In this document: in pieces, positions 33,986-44,149 of the stretch
How positions within the stretch are numbered: position 1 is the first letter of the stretch
How the letters are laid out: every line of letters begins with the position of its first letter
Source of the DNA: Halichoerus grypus
Taxonomy: Eukaryota > Chordata > Mammalia > Carnivora > Phocidae
Assembly: GCF_964656455.1 (NCBI RefSeq)
Contig: NC_135716.1
Location: 105,432,389 to 105,496,388 of the forward strand
Reading direction: 5' to 3'
DNA length: 64,000 nucleotides
Notes under the pieces: model-generated
The model's database searches: none
The model's input: only the letters and a program-made list of their open reading frames with translations
What the model was told of the DNA's origin: nothing
Program-made: the position numbers and the translations under genes

Positions 33986-34184
33986 TTTCAAAAGGAAATT
34001 GAAGAATCTAGTACTCTTATTGCCCACGATTAAAACTCATCACTAATCCACAAATATTCAAGAATAAAAAAAAGGGAGCAAAACTGACTGTAGTACATCA
34101 TTGTGTAGTTTGATTATAAGTGATGGGGAAGGTAATCAACATTTTTTTTAATCCCTTAATATGTGTCAGATGACTGAAACGAAA

Positions 34185-34312
34185 TAAATTTTATTTGATC
34201 TTTATTACAGCTCAGTAAGTCAGTTCACATTACATCATTTTATGGGTAGTAAACCAAGGCCTAGAGATGTTGAGTAACTTGCCCAAAATGACATATATAG
34301 TAATTACCAGAG
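34185..34312 (-). mobile_element. MIR
   Basis: 'cattttatgggtagtaaacc' + 'aaggcctagagatgttgagt' + 'aacttgcccaaaatgacata' is a clear reverse MIR core. Confidence 0.8.
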
Positions 34313-34389
34313 CCCCCTTAGGCTTCCCACTCTCCTCATTATGCTCAGGAAAGTTTATCATGACTTCCATCACAATGTCCACACCAACA

Positions 34390-34728
34390 AATCTTAAATT
34401 TGTGTTTGCCGCCTGGATCTCTTTTGGGTGTTCTCCAGCCATCTCTCCATTAGCCTGTTTGACATCTTTGCCCTGATGTTTTCCAACCACCAGAAGTTCT
34501 ATATACTCTCAATTGTACTAGCCATCTTCCTCTGTGTATTTTTTTCTCCTTTACTATCCTCCAGCTCAGCTAGTAGGACCTACCATCTACCTATTGATCC
34601 AAGCCCAAAATCATCGAGTTCTTTTGATCAATACACCTAAATATCTCCTGATCTTATGCTCTTCTGCGGGTCCTCACTGCTAACCTTCTAGTTCAGGTCA
34701 GTATCATCTCTTGCCAAGTGTCTCAGCC
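34390..34728 (+). mobile_element. L2 LINE, 5' part of a split copy
   Basis: 'ttctatatactctcaattgt' and later 'catctacctattgatccaag', 'ctaaatatctcctgatctta' are sense L2 text. It is interrupted at 34729 by an LTR and resumes at about 35227. Confidence 0.65.
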
Positions 34729-35226
34729 TGTGTTTACTACACAACACAAAATTTCCCATAACCTAGTGGCTTAAAATAGAAATCATTTTACTTAACTCAC
34801 AATTATGTGTGTCAGCTGGGTAGTTCTTTGGGGCTGGACCAGTTTGGCAAAGGTCTGCTGGGCTTTCTCTTGTGTCTGTTGATGAGACGGCTGGTGGCTT
34901 AATGACCCACCATAGCCTCACTTACATATCTAGTGGTGGGCATGCTGTCAGCTGATGTCCTATGGCTTTTGACTAGGATGCTGGGGTTCTTTTCCATATG
35001 TGGCCTCTCATTCTTCAGCAGGTTAACGTGGGCTCATCCACATGGTGGTCTCAGTATTCCAAGCACAGTAAAAGAGGACAGGCCCTGATGTACAAGTACT
35101 TTTCAGGCCTTTAGACTACGTTTGTTAGTGTTTTCCAGAGCCCCTGACTCACTGTGGCAAGATACTACCAAAGGTTGTGGATAGAAGGACAGGAACATTT
35201 TATAGCCATTTTTGCAATCTATTACA
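34729..35226 (-). mobile_element. Old MaLR/ERVL-type LTR inserted in L2
   Basis: Reverse LTR text: 'ccataacctagtggcttaaa' at the start and 'agccatttttgcaatctatt'+'aca' at the end. The element thus runs from TG to CA on the minus strand. 'gcctcacttacatatctagt' and 'ccacatggtggtctcag' lie between. It separates two L2 pieces that are collinear in the L2 consensus, which supports insertion. Confidence 0.68.
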
Positions 35227-35845
35227 CTGGGACTTTGTAATAGCCTCCTAATGGTTTCCTTACCACCACGCTGGCTTCCTCCAGTGCCCTTTTCATCCAG
35301 CAGTCAATGAATGGTCTGCTCCCCTTAAAACTTCACTGCCATACCATTGTTTGAAGGTTCTAAAGTCCTACCTCCTTAATGTGACTTAATAAGGTATTCT
35401 CCAGGATATATGTTCTTTCTACCCCTTCAGGCTTTGACTCTCTCCCTATATTCTTAATTTCTGTGGTTACTCAAACAGCCAGATTTAGTCTTTCTTAATC
35501 ATAAGGAACATGTAGCAGTAAGCTCTCATTAGTCTTCTTACCTTCATCTGCCTGAAAAGCTCGTTCTTGTTTCTGTGTCTTCCTTCCCCTCCCTTGTCTA
35601 ACTGACATATTTATCCGCTAGTCTGAGCTTAAATATTCCTTCCTCAGGCTTCCCTTGACTCTTCGAATATTAGGACTTATACTTTATTGCAGTTAAATGT
35701 CAAAGTCTGCTTTTCCTGTGAGAAGGTAAGCATTGTGAGGTCAGGGACCATGTCTATTTTACCTAGTACTGACTCTCTAACATGTAGCACAGTCCCTGTA
35801 CATAGCAGGTGCTCAATAAATACTGGCTGAAAGAACAAACACCCC
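35227..35845 (+). mobile_element. L2 LINE, 3' part of a split copy with intact 3' end
   Basis: Resumes with 'tgtaatagcctcctaatggt', then 'aaggttctaaagtcctacct', 'tcctcaggcttcccttgact', 'tgtgaggtcagggaccatgt' and the terminus 'gcaggtgctcaataaatact'. The order and end match L2. Confidence 0.82.
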
Positions 35846-36679
35846 TGACCTGTCTTATTTCGGAGCCCTTCTTACTATGGCACACCGCAACTTAGGCTCA
35901 ATTTGCTGACCCTGTTTCTTTTGCTTATATACTTAATTTATTTTGTGTTTATGGACTAAAAACAATTTTAGAAATGTAAGCAGAAGGAAAAAATAGATAC
36001 ATTATTTATCTATATAACACAACATATATATGATGTTACATATATTTAGTAAATTTTGTAATTAAATTTAGTAAATTTGGTAAATACACATTATTGTTCA
36101 GGGGTCAAGTGTAAATTTATGTCAATGTATTTTTCTTGCATCCCAACCTCCTCAGGGAGAAAAATAAGTGAGTGATTTAAGGGGAAGAGGATGAGACCAC
36201 TCCAAAGGGAGTTTTGACAACTTTTTGGTGGTCTGAGAGCAGTCATACCCATATTGTCTTAGCTGTGGTCTGTTGCTGCAGGGACATTTTCACGGTGGGC
36301 TGGCATCATGCACATTGGCCAAGGTCTGCCCTGTGGAAGCCAGTCAACTCTGGAGGCCATTCTCAAAGTCATGGAAACCCACTTGGAAAATACAGCTTTA
36401 AGGCCTGGCTCCCTTGACTTGTGTATCCGTTGTGTCCTGTGTAGTTTGTGACAAGTGAAGCTGCCAGGGTGAAGCTCACAGCAAATCTGATAGCTCTGTT
36501 CCTACAAACTCAAAACAGAAAAGAGTTTTCAGAAGTCTTCTCGGGACACTAAAAGAAGTTGCCACATCAAATAGTTCTCCTCAAGTCAACGTTATCTTTA
36601 TTGCCCTGGAAAACTAAGTCGTGTATAATTTGTATAAAATCTAGTTAGTTAGAAACCTATAGGCTGATTTATAGCCTCT
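35846..36679. other. Unassigned; AT-rich tract inside
   Basis: 35990-36092 is nearly pure A/T with repeated 'tatttagtaaatt' units. The rest, including 36214-36417, has a short frame without domain. No repeat family is named. Confidence 0.45.
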
Positions 36680-36818
36680 CTCCATACCCTTTATCTTCTG
36701 GGATTTCTCAGTTTTCCCATGTATGGAATGGAGACATCCATAACCTCATGCTGCATAATATTGCTGTAGACCTAAGATGAGATAATATTTTTGAAATAAC
36801 TTTGTGTACTATAAAGTA
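36680..36818 (+). mobile_element. MIR
   Basis: 'gatttctcagttttcccatg' + 'tatggaatggagacatccat' + 'ttgctgtagacctaagatga' in sense MIR order, diverged. Confidence 0.6.
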
Positions 36819-36822
36819 TTAT

Positions 36823-37110
36823 TCATTCATCAAGCATTTTTCGAGTACATATATTCCAGACCTTGTGCTAAGCCCAAGGGAGGGATATAAAAATGAATAA
36901 GATATAGTCCTTGCTCTGATTGAGGTCGCAACTGATGGAAGTGACAGATGAGGGTAAAATCAAAATACAGAATGAACAAAAGTGCAGTATCACAGAGCGG
37001 GTAGCAAGCAGTTACTTCTGGCTCGAGGGTTCACAGAAGAGAAGATATTTAATGTGGGCTTGGAAGGATACCTGGTAAGATTTTACCAGAGGGAGAAGAC
37101 AAAAGGGCGT
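36823..37110 (-). mobile_element. L2 3' region
   Basis: 'tcattcatcaagcatttttc' + 'ccttgtgctaagcccaaggg' + 'aagatatagtccttgctctg' is the reverse L2 terminus. It continues into 'gaagatatttaatgtgggct' + 'tggaaggata', farther upstream in L2. Confidence 0.7.
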
Positions 37111-38139
37111 TCTAGTCAGGTATCTACTTATGATCTGTAACAGGAGACTCACTCCACCTTTAAAACAATGATAAGTGGCGGGAGGATACCCAGAAGGCAC
37201 ATAAAAGAGGTATAATTGTGAATTATATTTCTTTATTTTTGGATTATTTGTCATAAAACAAAGCAGCTTCAAGGACAACTAAACCAGAACAAAAAGCAGT
37301 GAAAATTCACTGGGGGAAATAAAACCCATTACTTGTTACTTTATATATACCCTCAAAATGCATGAAAGCTTGGAGGCCACCGGGGCCCCAGAACTTCATG
37401 AATTAGAAGAGGATGCTTTTCTCTTACTTAATAATCAGACGAGTGGATATGTCAACCTAGAGATGAAAAAACAAATTGAAAGGGATTAAGCAGTGTTTGG
37501 TCAAGGATACTTTCAAATACTTTTACAAAAGTAACTTCAACAGCGATTCATGAACTAAGCAGACAAATGGGAAAGTCGCTGAGATCGAATTAGAATTATT
37601 GTCAACACTTTGTGTCGTGGGTGTAAAGGCCCTTTACTCCTTTATACCCCCTTACCCCTGTTGCCAGGGGACTACTAAGGTGGGTGATTTAATTTTAAAG
37701 GTAGAAATCTAAAAGACAAATTCAAGAAAAAAGCAAAACATTTTAAAGGTAAAGAATTCAAAATCTCAGGGTAAACACACCTACATATACACACAGATTC
37801 ATTTCCCATTTTCAGACGTATTAACCTGTAGATCAGACATATAATTTAAATTATTCAGAAGGATGTCATGGAAAGTGAAAGAGGGTGCTGTTTATAATTG
37901 TCACCAGGGCAAAAGGTGCAAACCTGGACTGTCCTGGGCAAGCTAGATGTATGGTAACTTAGTCGTAGGAACTGCACAGTTAAACTCCATGGAGCAGGAC
38001 GAAAACAAATGCTTTTTGTGCCCGTCTAAGGAGCTCTTGGGGCTTTTGGTTTTGACACACTAGAAGTTTTGTCTTAGGCAAAATTTATTATCTAGGTGGG
38101 AATGGAGTAGGATAAGGACCAGTATATTGTTCTGCTTGA
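37111..38139. other. Unassigned noncoding sequence
   Basis: No repeat, RNA or gene recognised. A short GC hairpin ('cccctgttgccagggg') lies at about 37656-37671. Confidence 0.4.
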
Positions 38140-38425
38140 GAGAATTGACTGGTTTCAAATCCTGGCTAACTGTGTGACCTTGGGCAAATTGCTTAACTTC
38201 TCTGTGGCTCAACTTCCTCATCTGTAAATTTGGGATAATAACTGTTATTGTGAGAATTAAATGCTAATAAGAAAGTGCTCACAAGAGTGTTTGGCTCGGC
38301 AGCTCTTTCTGTCCATGGGTCCTGTCCCTGTGCTTTAATAAAACCACCTTTTTGCACTGAAAAAAATTAAAAAGAGAGTTTGGCTCACAGGATTATATAA
38401 ATGTTTGTTATTTTTATAATTATCC
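38140..38425 (+). mobile_element. MIR interrupted by a 75-bp retrocopy
   Basis: A well-preserved MIR: 'aatcctggctaactgtgtga', 'ccttgggcaaattgcttaac', 'ttcctcatctgtaaatttgg'. The 3' part is split at 38298. Removing 38298-38372 and one TSD copy restores the MIR order (…gtgctcacaagagtgtttggctcacagg in two pieces), so the interruption is secondary. Confidence 0.9.
38298..38372 (+). mobile_element. Polyadenylated LTR-end retrocopy, 75 bp
   Basis: The insert ends with an AATAAA signal at 38337-38342, 17 bases of 'accacctttttgcactg' type, then an A-rich tail from 38360. The text 'tgggtcctgtccctgtgctt' next to the signal resembles the R/U5 end of an endogenous-retrovirus LTR. The TSD 'agag[t/a]gtttggctc' at 38284-38297 and 38373-38386 has one mismatch. 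It looks like an LTR-terminated transcript end retrotransposed by L1 machinery. It carries no coding sequence. Confidence 0.6.
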
Positions 38426-38447
38426 TTGTTTTATAGATTGCACCCCC

Positions 38448-38488
38448 CAAACAAAACAAAACAAAACAAAACAAAAACAAAACCCAAA
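38448..38488. repeat. (AAAAC)n microsatellite
   Basis: About five to six AAAAC units with one A insertion, flanked by C-rich 'caccccccaaac'. A short pentanucleotide array. Confidence 0.85.
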
Positions 38489-38854
38489 AGGAACAAATCA
38501 ACAAATTATGTTCACGGTTAACCTGATATTTGGGTTCACTTTAAGATAGAAAGTGATCCAAGATAGATTGAGCTGGAAACTTGGGCCTCCTCCAGAAAGA
38601 AATATTTCCAAGTTTTCTCTGGAAATGAGTGAAGGGGAGGAAGAGGTCAGACAAGACCTTATTTTACTGGTTCGGTTTAAAGTCTCTGAGATGTCCAGTG
38701 CTGGGTCAGCTCCGTATTAGACTTGTTACCCATGTAGTGTTGTTGTCAAGGCAAATGAGGTTTGAAAAAAACATTAGAAGCATCCAGAACAACCACAGGG
38801 GATCCATATTTATAAGTTCACAATTAAATCTTGCCCATTAAGCTGATTCCTCAT

Positions 38855-38937
38855 TATTACAGTAACTAATAATTATAATAATTTATGACAATTATAATTA
38901 TAATTAATACAATAATATAAAAATAATTATAACAGTC
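38855..38937. repeat. AT-rich (ATTATA)-like low-complexity tract
   Basis: 'ataattataataatttatga' and 'caattataattataattaat' with only a few C/G bases. Self-complementary segments could form hairpins. Confidence 0.75.
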
Positions 38938-39100
38938 ATTCTTGAGCATTTACTGGATGCCAGGCCCTGCCTTGAGTTCTTCACATGTATTAACTCTTGT
39001 AATACAACAAGTATTTGATAGGTACCATTGTTATTACCATTTTGCAGGTGAAGATACTGAGGAATAAAGAAGTTATAGGTTTACTCAGTTTGGCATTTCA
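38938..39100 (-). mobile_element. MIR
   Basis: 'tgagcatttactggatgcca' + 'ggccctgccttgagttcttc' + 'accattttgcaggtgaagat' + 'actgaggaataaagaag' in reverse consensus order. Confidence 0.83.
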
Positions 39101-40149
39101 TCAGTGTCAGATACATACCGGGCACCTAGTAAGTATTTATCGAATCAATCTGCTGGGAGGCTTATTAATATTTTCTAGCAGAACCCTCTTACATGGTTGA
39201 TTCTATTCAGTATAAAGAAATCTTGAGAATCTATTTAGAGGAAAAACGTTTACAGCTAACTTGTTACCCTTGCATATATTTGTCCTTGGTATTTTGATTT
39301 CTGTAGACCATAATAATTCATAATTATGAACAATGTATCAAATAACCTTTTAAGTGCCATCATAGGTAAGGATAGAAGTGTTAAATGAGATTTTGAATTC
39401 TGGAAAACAGCCTGACAAATGAGTATGGACAATTTTTAATAAATCACCTATGATTGGCTTTGGAAAGCCTTGTTGTGGATATTTTTGCCTCCAGGGATTT
39501 GATTTCCTAATTATGTTTCTACCGCAGGACAGGACTATAATTGCTTGCATTTTCTGAGTGCATACTGGCTGATACGGGGAGAGGGGCACTTCTGGGCCAT
39601 TCTGTAAATGTCAGGAGGCCAGTCTGGGGTTAATGATGTGCTCTGAATCTTCCACACGGTGGAAAAGCCACACAGGAAAATCCTCCAGTGGAGAGTGTGC
39701 CTGTGGGAAAGTGTGTGACGTGCAGAGCAGAAAAAGAGGCAGCAGGAAAGACATCAACAGGGAGATAGCACAGAATAGCCTTTAGAGGCAAGCGATCAGG
39801 GCAACGAATAGAAAATGGTAGTAAATTTTTATTCTCCTCAGTGGGCTACGTTGTTATGGTACTTTGTACCCTACATGATTGGCTACAAAAGCAGCCACCA
39901 CATTCTAATGTTCTGGGTCAGTTAGAGAAAACAGTAACAGGGGAGAAATAGTATTCCCAAGGATATGATAAGATCAATGTCTGTTTATTTGCTACATTTA
40001 AATTTAAAGGGCCAGGCTCGTGAAATGAATTCTAATTAGATTAAATGCTTTCCTAAATGCCAAAGTGATGCAGTGGCTCATCCCTACTTCGGCCTCGTCG
40101 TGCCCCTGTTTGAGAACTGAGATCTAAGCACTGCCATCATCTCATCTGC
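39101..40149. other. Unassigned noncoding sequence
   Basis: No repeat recognised with confidence. 'cccctgtttgagaactgaga' at about 40103 resembles the terminal repeat of a MER5-type element, but no body can be traced. Confidence 0.4.
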
Positions 40150-40690
40150 CTTGCTTTCTTTAATGAAAGAAATTCACCCGATTTCACATCAATACTCACT
40201 GAACAGTAACCATGGGCGGGCAAACAGTCCAGTGGGGAGAAAAACACTAAAGCACAATTACAGATCACCCCATAATTACAATTATGTCAAATGCCGTGAA
40301 GAAAAATTATGTTTCTCAGAACATTGTATAGAGGGGCGCCTGGGTGGCTCAGTTGTTAAGCATTTGCCTTCGGCTCAGGTCATGGTCCGAGGGTCCTGGG
40401 ATCGAGCCCCACATCGGGCTTCCTGCTCGGCGGGAAGCCTGCTTCTCCCTCTCCCACTCTCCCTGCTTGTGTTCTCTCTCTCTGTCAAATAAATAAATAA
40501 AATTAAAAAAACAACAACATTGTATAGAGGGACCTATTCTATACGGGTATGTATGTTGGGAGAGGAAGGAGAGCTGAGAGAAAGCGTCCCTGCATACGTT
40601 ACACTTCAGACTTGAAGAATAAGTAGGAATTGGCCAGGTGAAACTAGTGGTGGGAAGAGTCAGGTACACATGACTGATCTTACTCCATTC
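40150..40690 (-). mobile_element. L2 region, split by a SINE
   Basis: 'cagtggggagaaaaacacta', 'caattatgtcaaatgccgtg' and, beyond the SINE, 'agagggacctattctatacg', 'cagacttgaagaataagtag' follow the reverse L2 pattern (…acctgaatgaagagaaggag…). Diverged; limits approximate. Confidence 0.5.
40333..40516 (+). mobile_element. CAN-SINE (young subfamily)
   Basis: 'ggggcgcctgggtggctcag', 'gggatcgagccccacatcgg', 'tcggcgggaagcctgcttct', tail 'aaataaataaataaaattaa'. A direct repeat 'acattgtataga' lies at 40321-40332 and 40517-40528. The next GGG is shared by both flanks and the SINE start. Confidence 0.97.
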
Positions 40691-40699
40691 TTTATATTA

Positions 40700-41087
40700 A
40701 AAGGGTTTTGTAATTTTGAAGTTAGCCAGTTGACTATCTCTGGTGTGGGCTGATTGGAGGGAACGTGATGGAAATTGAAAACATCACATAATAACAATAG
40801 GACACTGTATTGACACATATTTCTTCTAAGACGCTTCTCTCCATCTTGAAAAGTAGAGATGTATGGTAGAATTAGGAACGTGTAGGGGAATGGGTTACCT
40901 TCTTTCTGGCTTTGAAGGTGCCAGAAGAGGGAAAGAAGAGTCTGCATGGACTCAGCAGAGATGGAAGGTAGCAGCCAGAAACTGTTAGATTGTTCTCCTC
41001 ACTATAGTGCAATTACTATGGGCTTACAGGGACCTCTCTCTGGACAGACAGGGCATATGGAAAATGCTTTCTAAGGCTGGCAGATAT
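40700..41087. other. Unassigned noncoding sequence
   Basis: Nothing recognised. A 95-codon minus-strand frame (40660-40947) has no domain. Confidence 0.4.
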
Positions 41088-41105
41088 AAAAAGCCCAGAT
41101 GGCAG

Positions 41106-41295
41106 GAGTGCCAAGGTGGTTCAGTCGTTAAGCGTCTGCCTTCGGCTCAGGTCATGATCCCAGGGTCTTGGGATCGAGTCCCGCATTGGGCTCCCTGCTC
41201 AGCGGGAAGTCGGCTTCTCCCTCTCCCGCTCCCCCTGCTTGTGTTCCCTCTCTCGCTGTGTCTCTCTCTGTCAAATAAATAAATAAAATCTTTAA
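41106..41295 (+). mobile_element. CAN-SINE (young subfamily)
   Basis: A perfect 18-bp TSD (aaaaagcccagatggcag) lies at 41088-41105 and 41296-41313, the longest exact young-SINE duplication here. The head starts with several changes ('gagtgccaaggtggttcagt'), but the body and the '(aaat)n aaaatcttt' tail are near consensus. Confidence 0.97.
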
Positions 41296-41313
41296 AAAAA
41301 GCCCAGATGGCAG

Positions 41314-42230
41314 ATATAAAAAAATCCATCTCCAAAGGCATTCTAAGGGGAATTCAGTGCTGCTCTCTGAGCAAGAATTTGAAATCTATACAACCTAAGA
41401 CCATTGTGTTGCTGCTAATTTCAGATATTTATTTTTGCTGCAACGTGGGGGAGAGGTGACTTAAACAACTTTTGTTGTGCTTCATGCTGGATTCCATAAA
41501 TCACCCCAGAATAAGGCTGACATTAAAAGCAAAAATGAGTTAAAAATCCCGTGTTTAAAAAAAAAAAGCTGTGTGGGAGGCAGCGCTCAGTCTGGGAGGT
41601 TTGAGAGGAAAGCTCTCACGATGTTCACAGCCCACACGAGCACAGGGTGTAAGTTCTCAGGGAGGGGATTCTTTGGCAGCAGCGACATATATGATCACAT
41701 ATTCCTCAGAGCAGATCTTATGTTCAAGTTTTTAGTTCATGTTAAGATTTAAAGAATTGGCTTTAATTATAAAAATGGCTAAGCACTTTTCTATAGTATC
41801 CCTTCAGAAAACAGATTCCCTGAAGAATGATTTAATCCAATGATTAGGATGATGGTAGAAAAAGCACAGACTTGTTATGCACTCAGCGAGGAACATGTGT
41901 GTGTGTGTGTGTGTGTTTGTTAAGTGTGTGTAAGTGTGAACCCCAGATAGGAATATGCATTAAATTATTCCATTTGCCCTGCTATCAGGTGGATGATGAG
42001 CAAATCCCACAAGCATGGTTCTCCTGCAAGGATTATGGCTATTGATAATTCATTCTCAAGTACAGATTTCTCCACATGAAATCGAAGTAACCAAACATAA
42101 TAGCTCCTCTGTCAACTCTTGATTATTAGCGTGTAAATTATGCCTGCATGATTTCCAGGGTCATTAACATCACTTCATCAGGGAGCCCAGATTATTTGAG
42201 TTCTGCTTTATGCCAGCTTAATGCTGAAGG
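41314..42230. other. Unassigned, possibly unique sequence
   Basis: No repeat except the GT run at 41899-41940. The part at 42060-42230 has dense TAAT/ATTA motifs and little low-complexity decay ('gattattagcgtgtaaatta', 'gggtcattaacatcacttca'). It could be conserved noncoding DNA, but this cannot be tested by eye. Confidence 0.4.
41899..41940. repeat. (GT)n microsatellite
   Basis: About 11-12 GT units followed by an interrupted 'ttaagtgtgtgtaagtgtg'. Potentially length-variable. Confidence 0.85.
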
Positions 42231-42234
42231 AGAT

Positions 42235-42460
42235 ATGAAAAGTTTCATAGTAATGGTAATTATAATCGTTAATATTTATTGAACACTGTCTACATGCCAG
42301 GCAATATTCTAAGTGCTTTTCATGTTTTATCTCATTGAGTCCTCCCTGCAAAACCCCTGTGGAATAGATATTATTCTTATTTCTGTTTTGTAGATCAGAA
42401 AGAGGGAAATTGTAAAAATTGGCCAAAATCAGGCATCTCATCATTGTGATCAGGCTGGCA
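42235..42460 (-). mobile_element. MIR, nearly full length
   Basis: 'taatatttattgaacactgt' + 'ctacatgccaggcaatattc' + 'taagtgcttttcatgtttta' + 'tctcattgagtcctccctgc' + 'tttgtagatcagaaagaggg' in reverse order. Confidence 0.87.
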
Positions 42461-42555
42461 ATCTGACTGCTCTACAAATTTGTTCCATCAGAAATAGAAC
42501 ATATTTTATTGGTTCTTTTTTTTTCCAAAATACACTCAATTAAAAATTTATCAGA

Positions 42556-42757
42556 GGGGCACCTGGGTGGCTTGGTCAGTTAAGAGTCTGCCTTCTGCTC
42601 AGGTGATGATCCCAAGGCCTGGGATCCAGTCTCGGGATGGGCGGGGGTGGGAGCCCCGCTCAGCAGGGAGTCTGCTTCTCTTTCTCCCTCTACCCCTCCC
42701 CCCAACCCAGCTAGTTCTCTGTTCTTTCTCTCTCTCAAATAAATAAATAAAATCTTT
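42556..42757 (+). mobile_element. CAN-SINE (older subfamily)
   Basis: 'ggggcacctgggtggcttgg' to '(aaat)n aaaatcttt'. A GC-rich insertion-like stretch 'gatgggcgggggtgggagcc' distinguishes it. It is flanked by the first two of three related target sequences (42542-42555 and 42758-42772). Confidence 0.93.
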
Positions 42758-42772
42758 AAAAAAATTATCTGA

Positions 42773-42981
42773 AACAAGACGAAACCAGAGGGAGACAAAC
42801 CATAAGAGACTTTCAATCTCAGAAAACAAACTGAGGGCTGGGGAGTGGAGGGGGTGGGAGGGATGGGGTGGCTGGGGGAATGGACATTGGGGAGGGTATG
42901 TGCTATGTTGAGCACTGTGAATTGTGTAAGACTGAGGAATCACAGACATGTACCCCTGAAACAAATAATACATACGTTAAT
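42773..42981 (+). mobile_element. 5'-truncated L1 3' UTR
   Basis: Sense carnivore L1 end: 'caagacgaaaccagagggag', 'acaaaccataagagactttc', 'gaatggacattggggagggt', 'aatcacagacatgtacccct', with an A-rich tail. A target copy (aaattatct-type) is on both sides: 42758-42772 and 42982-42997. Confidence 0.93.
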
Positions 42982-42997
42982 AAAAAAATTATCTAAA

Positions 42998-43479
42998 TTG
43001 TTCCTTAGTTACATGTTTTATTTTGCTTAGTGACACAAAATTTAGTGACAGTAGAAGCTCAATATTATTGATCAACACTTGTGGACCAAGTTTTAAGACA
43101 CTATTTTTGCTTTCTTGCTTTGGTATTACCAGTTTGTAAGTAAATTATACATTTTTTCCCTCTTTTCTCATCTCTCAACATGAGAAAATCCTGAATAGAC
43201 CTTTAAGAAATGTCCATATAGGTATAAAGTATGTAACATGTCCAAAATGTATTTGACTTTGAATCCCTCCCTATTTTGGGGGAGCATTTCATGCAGCAAG
43301 TGTTTCCCAACTGTGATGAATGTTGTTCTAATATTTACTATAAAGCATGTTTTACCTCCTTTTCATCTCTCAAATCACTATAATCTGGATTTTGTCTTTA
43401 AGACTTCCATAATTTCAAATCAGTGGTCTCTTCTCAAATCACATCTCATGATTTCCCAGGAAATGACTTTATAGACGGT
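42998..43479. other. Unassigned noncoding sequence
   Basis: No repeat or gene recognised. AT-rich. Confidence 0.4.
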
Positions 43480-43990
43480 TTCTCACTTGTCTTGGAACGT
43501 TCTCCTTTCTGGGTTGTAGTTCACCATTTCCTTTTGGTTTTCTCTCTTCTCCTCTGTCTTCTCAGTTTTCTTTATTAACTCACCTTTATCTAATTTTTAA
43601 ATGCTAGTGTTCCCTAAGGTCCCATCCTTGACTGTGATCTCTTCTGTCTCAATGTTATATTTCCAGTTGCTTCATTTAGACCGTCACACTCATCCCTACT
43701 TTTTGAATCTTCCCTGACTTCTTTATTTTATTTTATATTTATTTTTATTCTTTGGGAGGGGGGAGAAAAAGAGAGAGAGAGAAGGGGCAGAGGGAGAGGG
43801 AGAGAGAGAATCTTAAGCAGGCTCCACACCCATTGTGGAGCCTGACGCAGGGCTCGATCTCACGACCCTGAGATCATGACCTGAGCTGAAATCAAGAGTC
43901 AGATGCTCAACTGACTGAGATACCTGGTGCATCATGAATCTTCCCTGACTTCTTTAGAAACAATTAATTCCTCTCCCCTTTCCCTGCCAA
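43480..43990 (+). mobile_element. L2 fragment split by a SINE
   Basis: 'aaatgctagtgttccctaag' + 'gtcccatccttgactgtgat' + 'ctcttctgtctcaatgttat' reads as sense L2. After the SINE, 'cttccctgacttctttagaa' continues. Diverged. Confidence 0.55.
43726..43934 (-). mobile_element. CAN-SINE (older subfamily)
   Basis: A perfect 22-bp TSD lies at 43704-43725 and 43935-43956 (core 'tgaatcttccctgacttc'), the longest in the window. The SINE body is diverged ('aaatcaagagtcagatgctc', head end 'gagatacctggtgcatca'). An exact TSD around a diverged element is notable. Confidence 0.96.
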
Positions 43991-44002
43991 GGGCTCTTTT
44001 TT

Positions 44003-44086
44003 TATACATTATATATGTGTATATATGTATATATACATAATATATGTATACATAATATATATAAATATATATATTTATTAGTACAT
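44003..44086. repeat. (TA/TATATG)n palindromic AT tract
   Basis: 'atatatgtgtatatatgtat' and 'acataatatatgtatacata' are almost fully self-complementary with few G/C. It may extrude as hairpin or cruciform and is a likely length-variable site. Confidence 0.85.
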
Positions 44087-44149
44087 AGTTTCATGTCTGC
44101 CTTCTAACTAGACTCTTCTGTAAGGAAATGATAGGCTCTGTTGTGGTCA

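Noticed and set aside
40151..41341. Frames sharing the peptide 'GGSVVKHLPSAQVMI' and relatives at several places
   Set aside because: The recurring peptide is the translation of the CAN-SINE head. The same or similar strings appear wherever a SINE is read in that frame.
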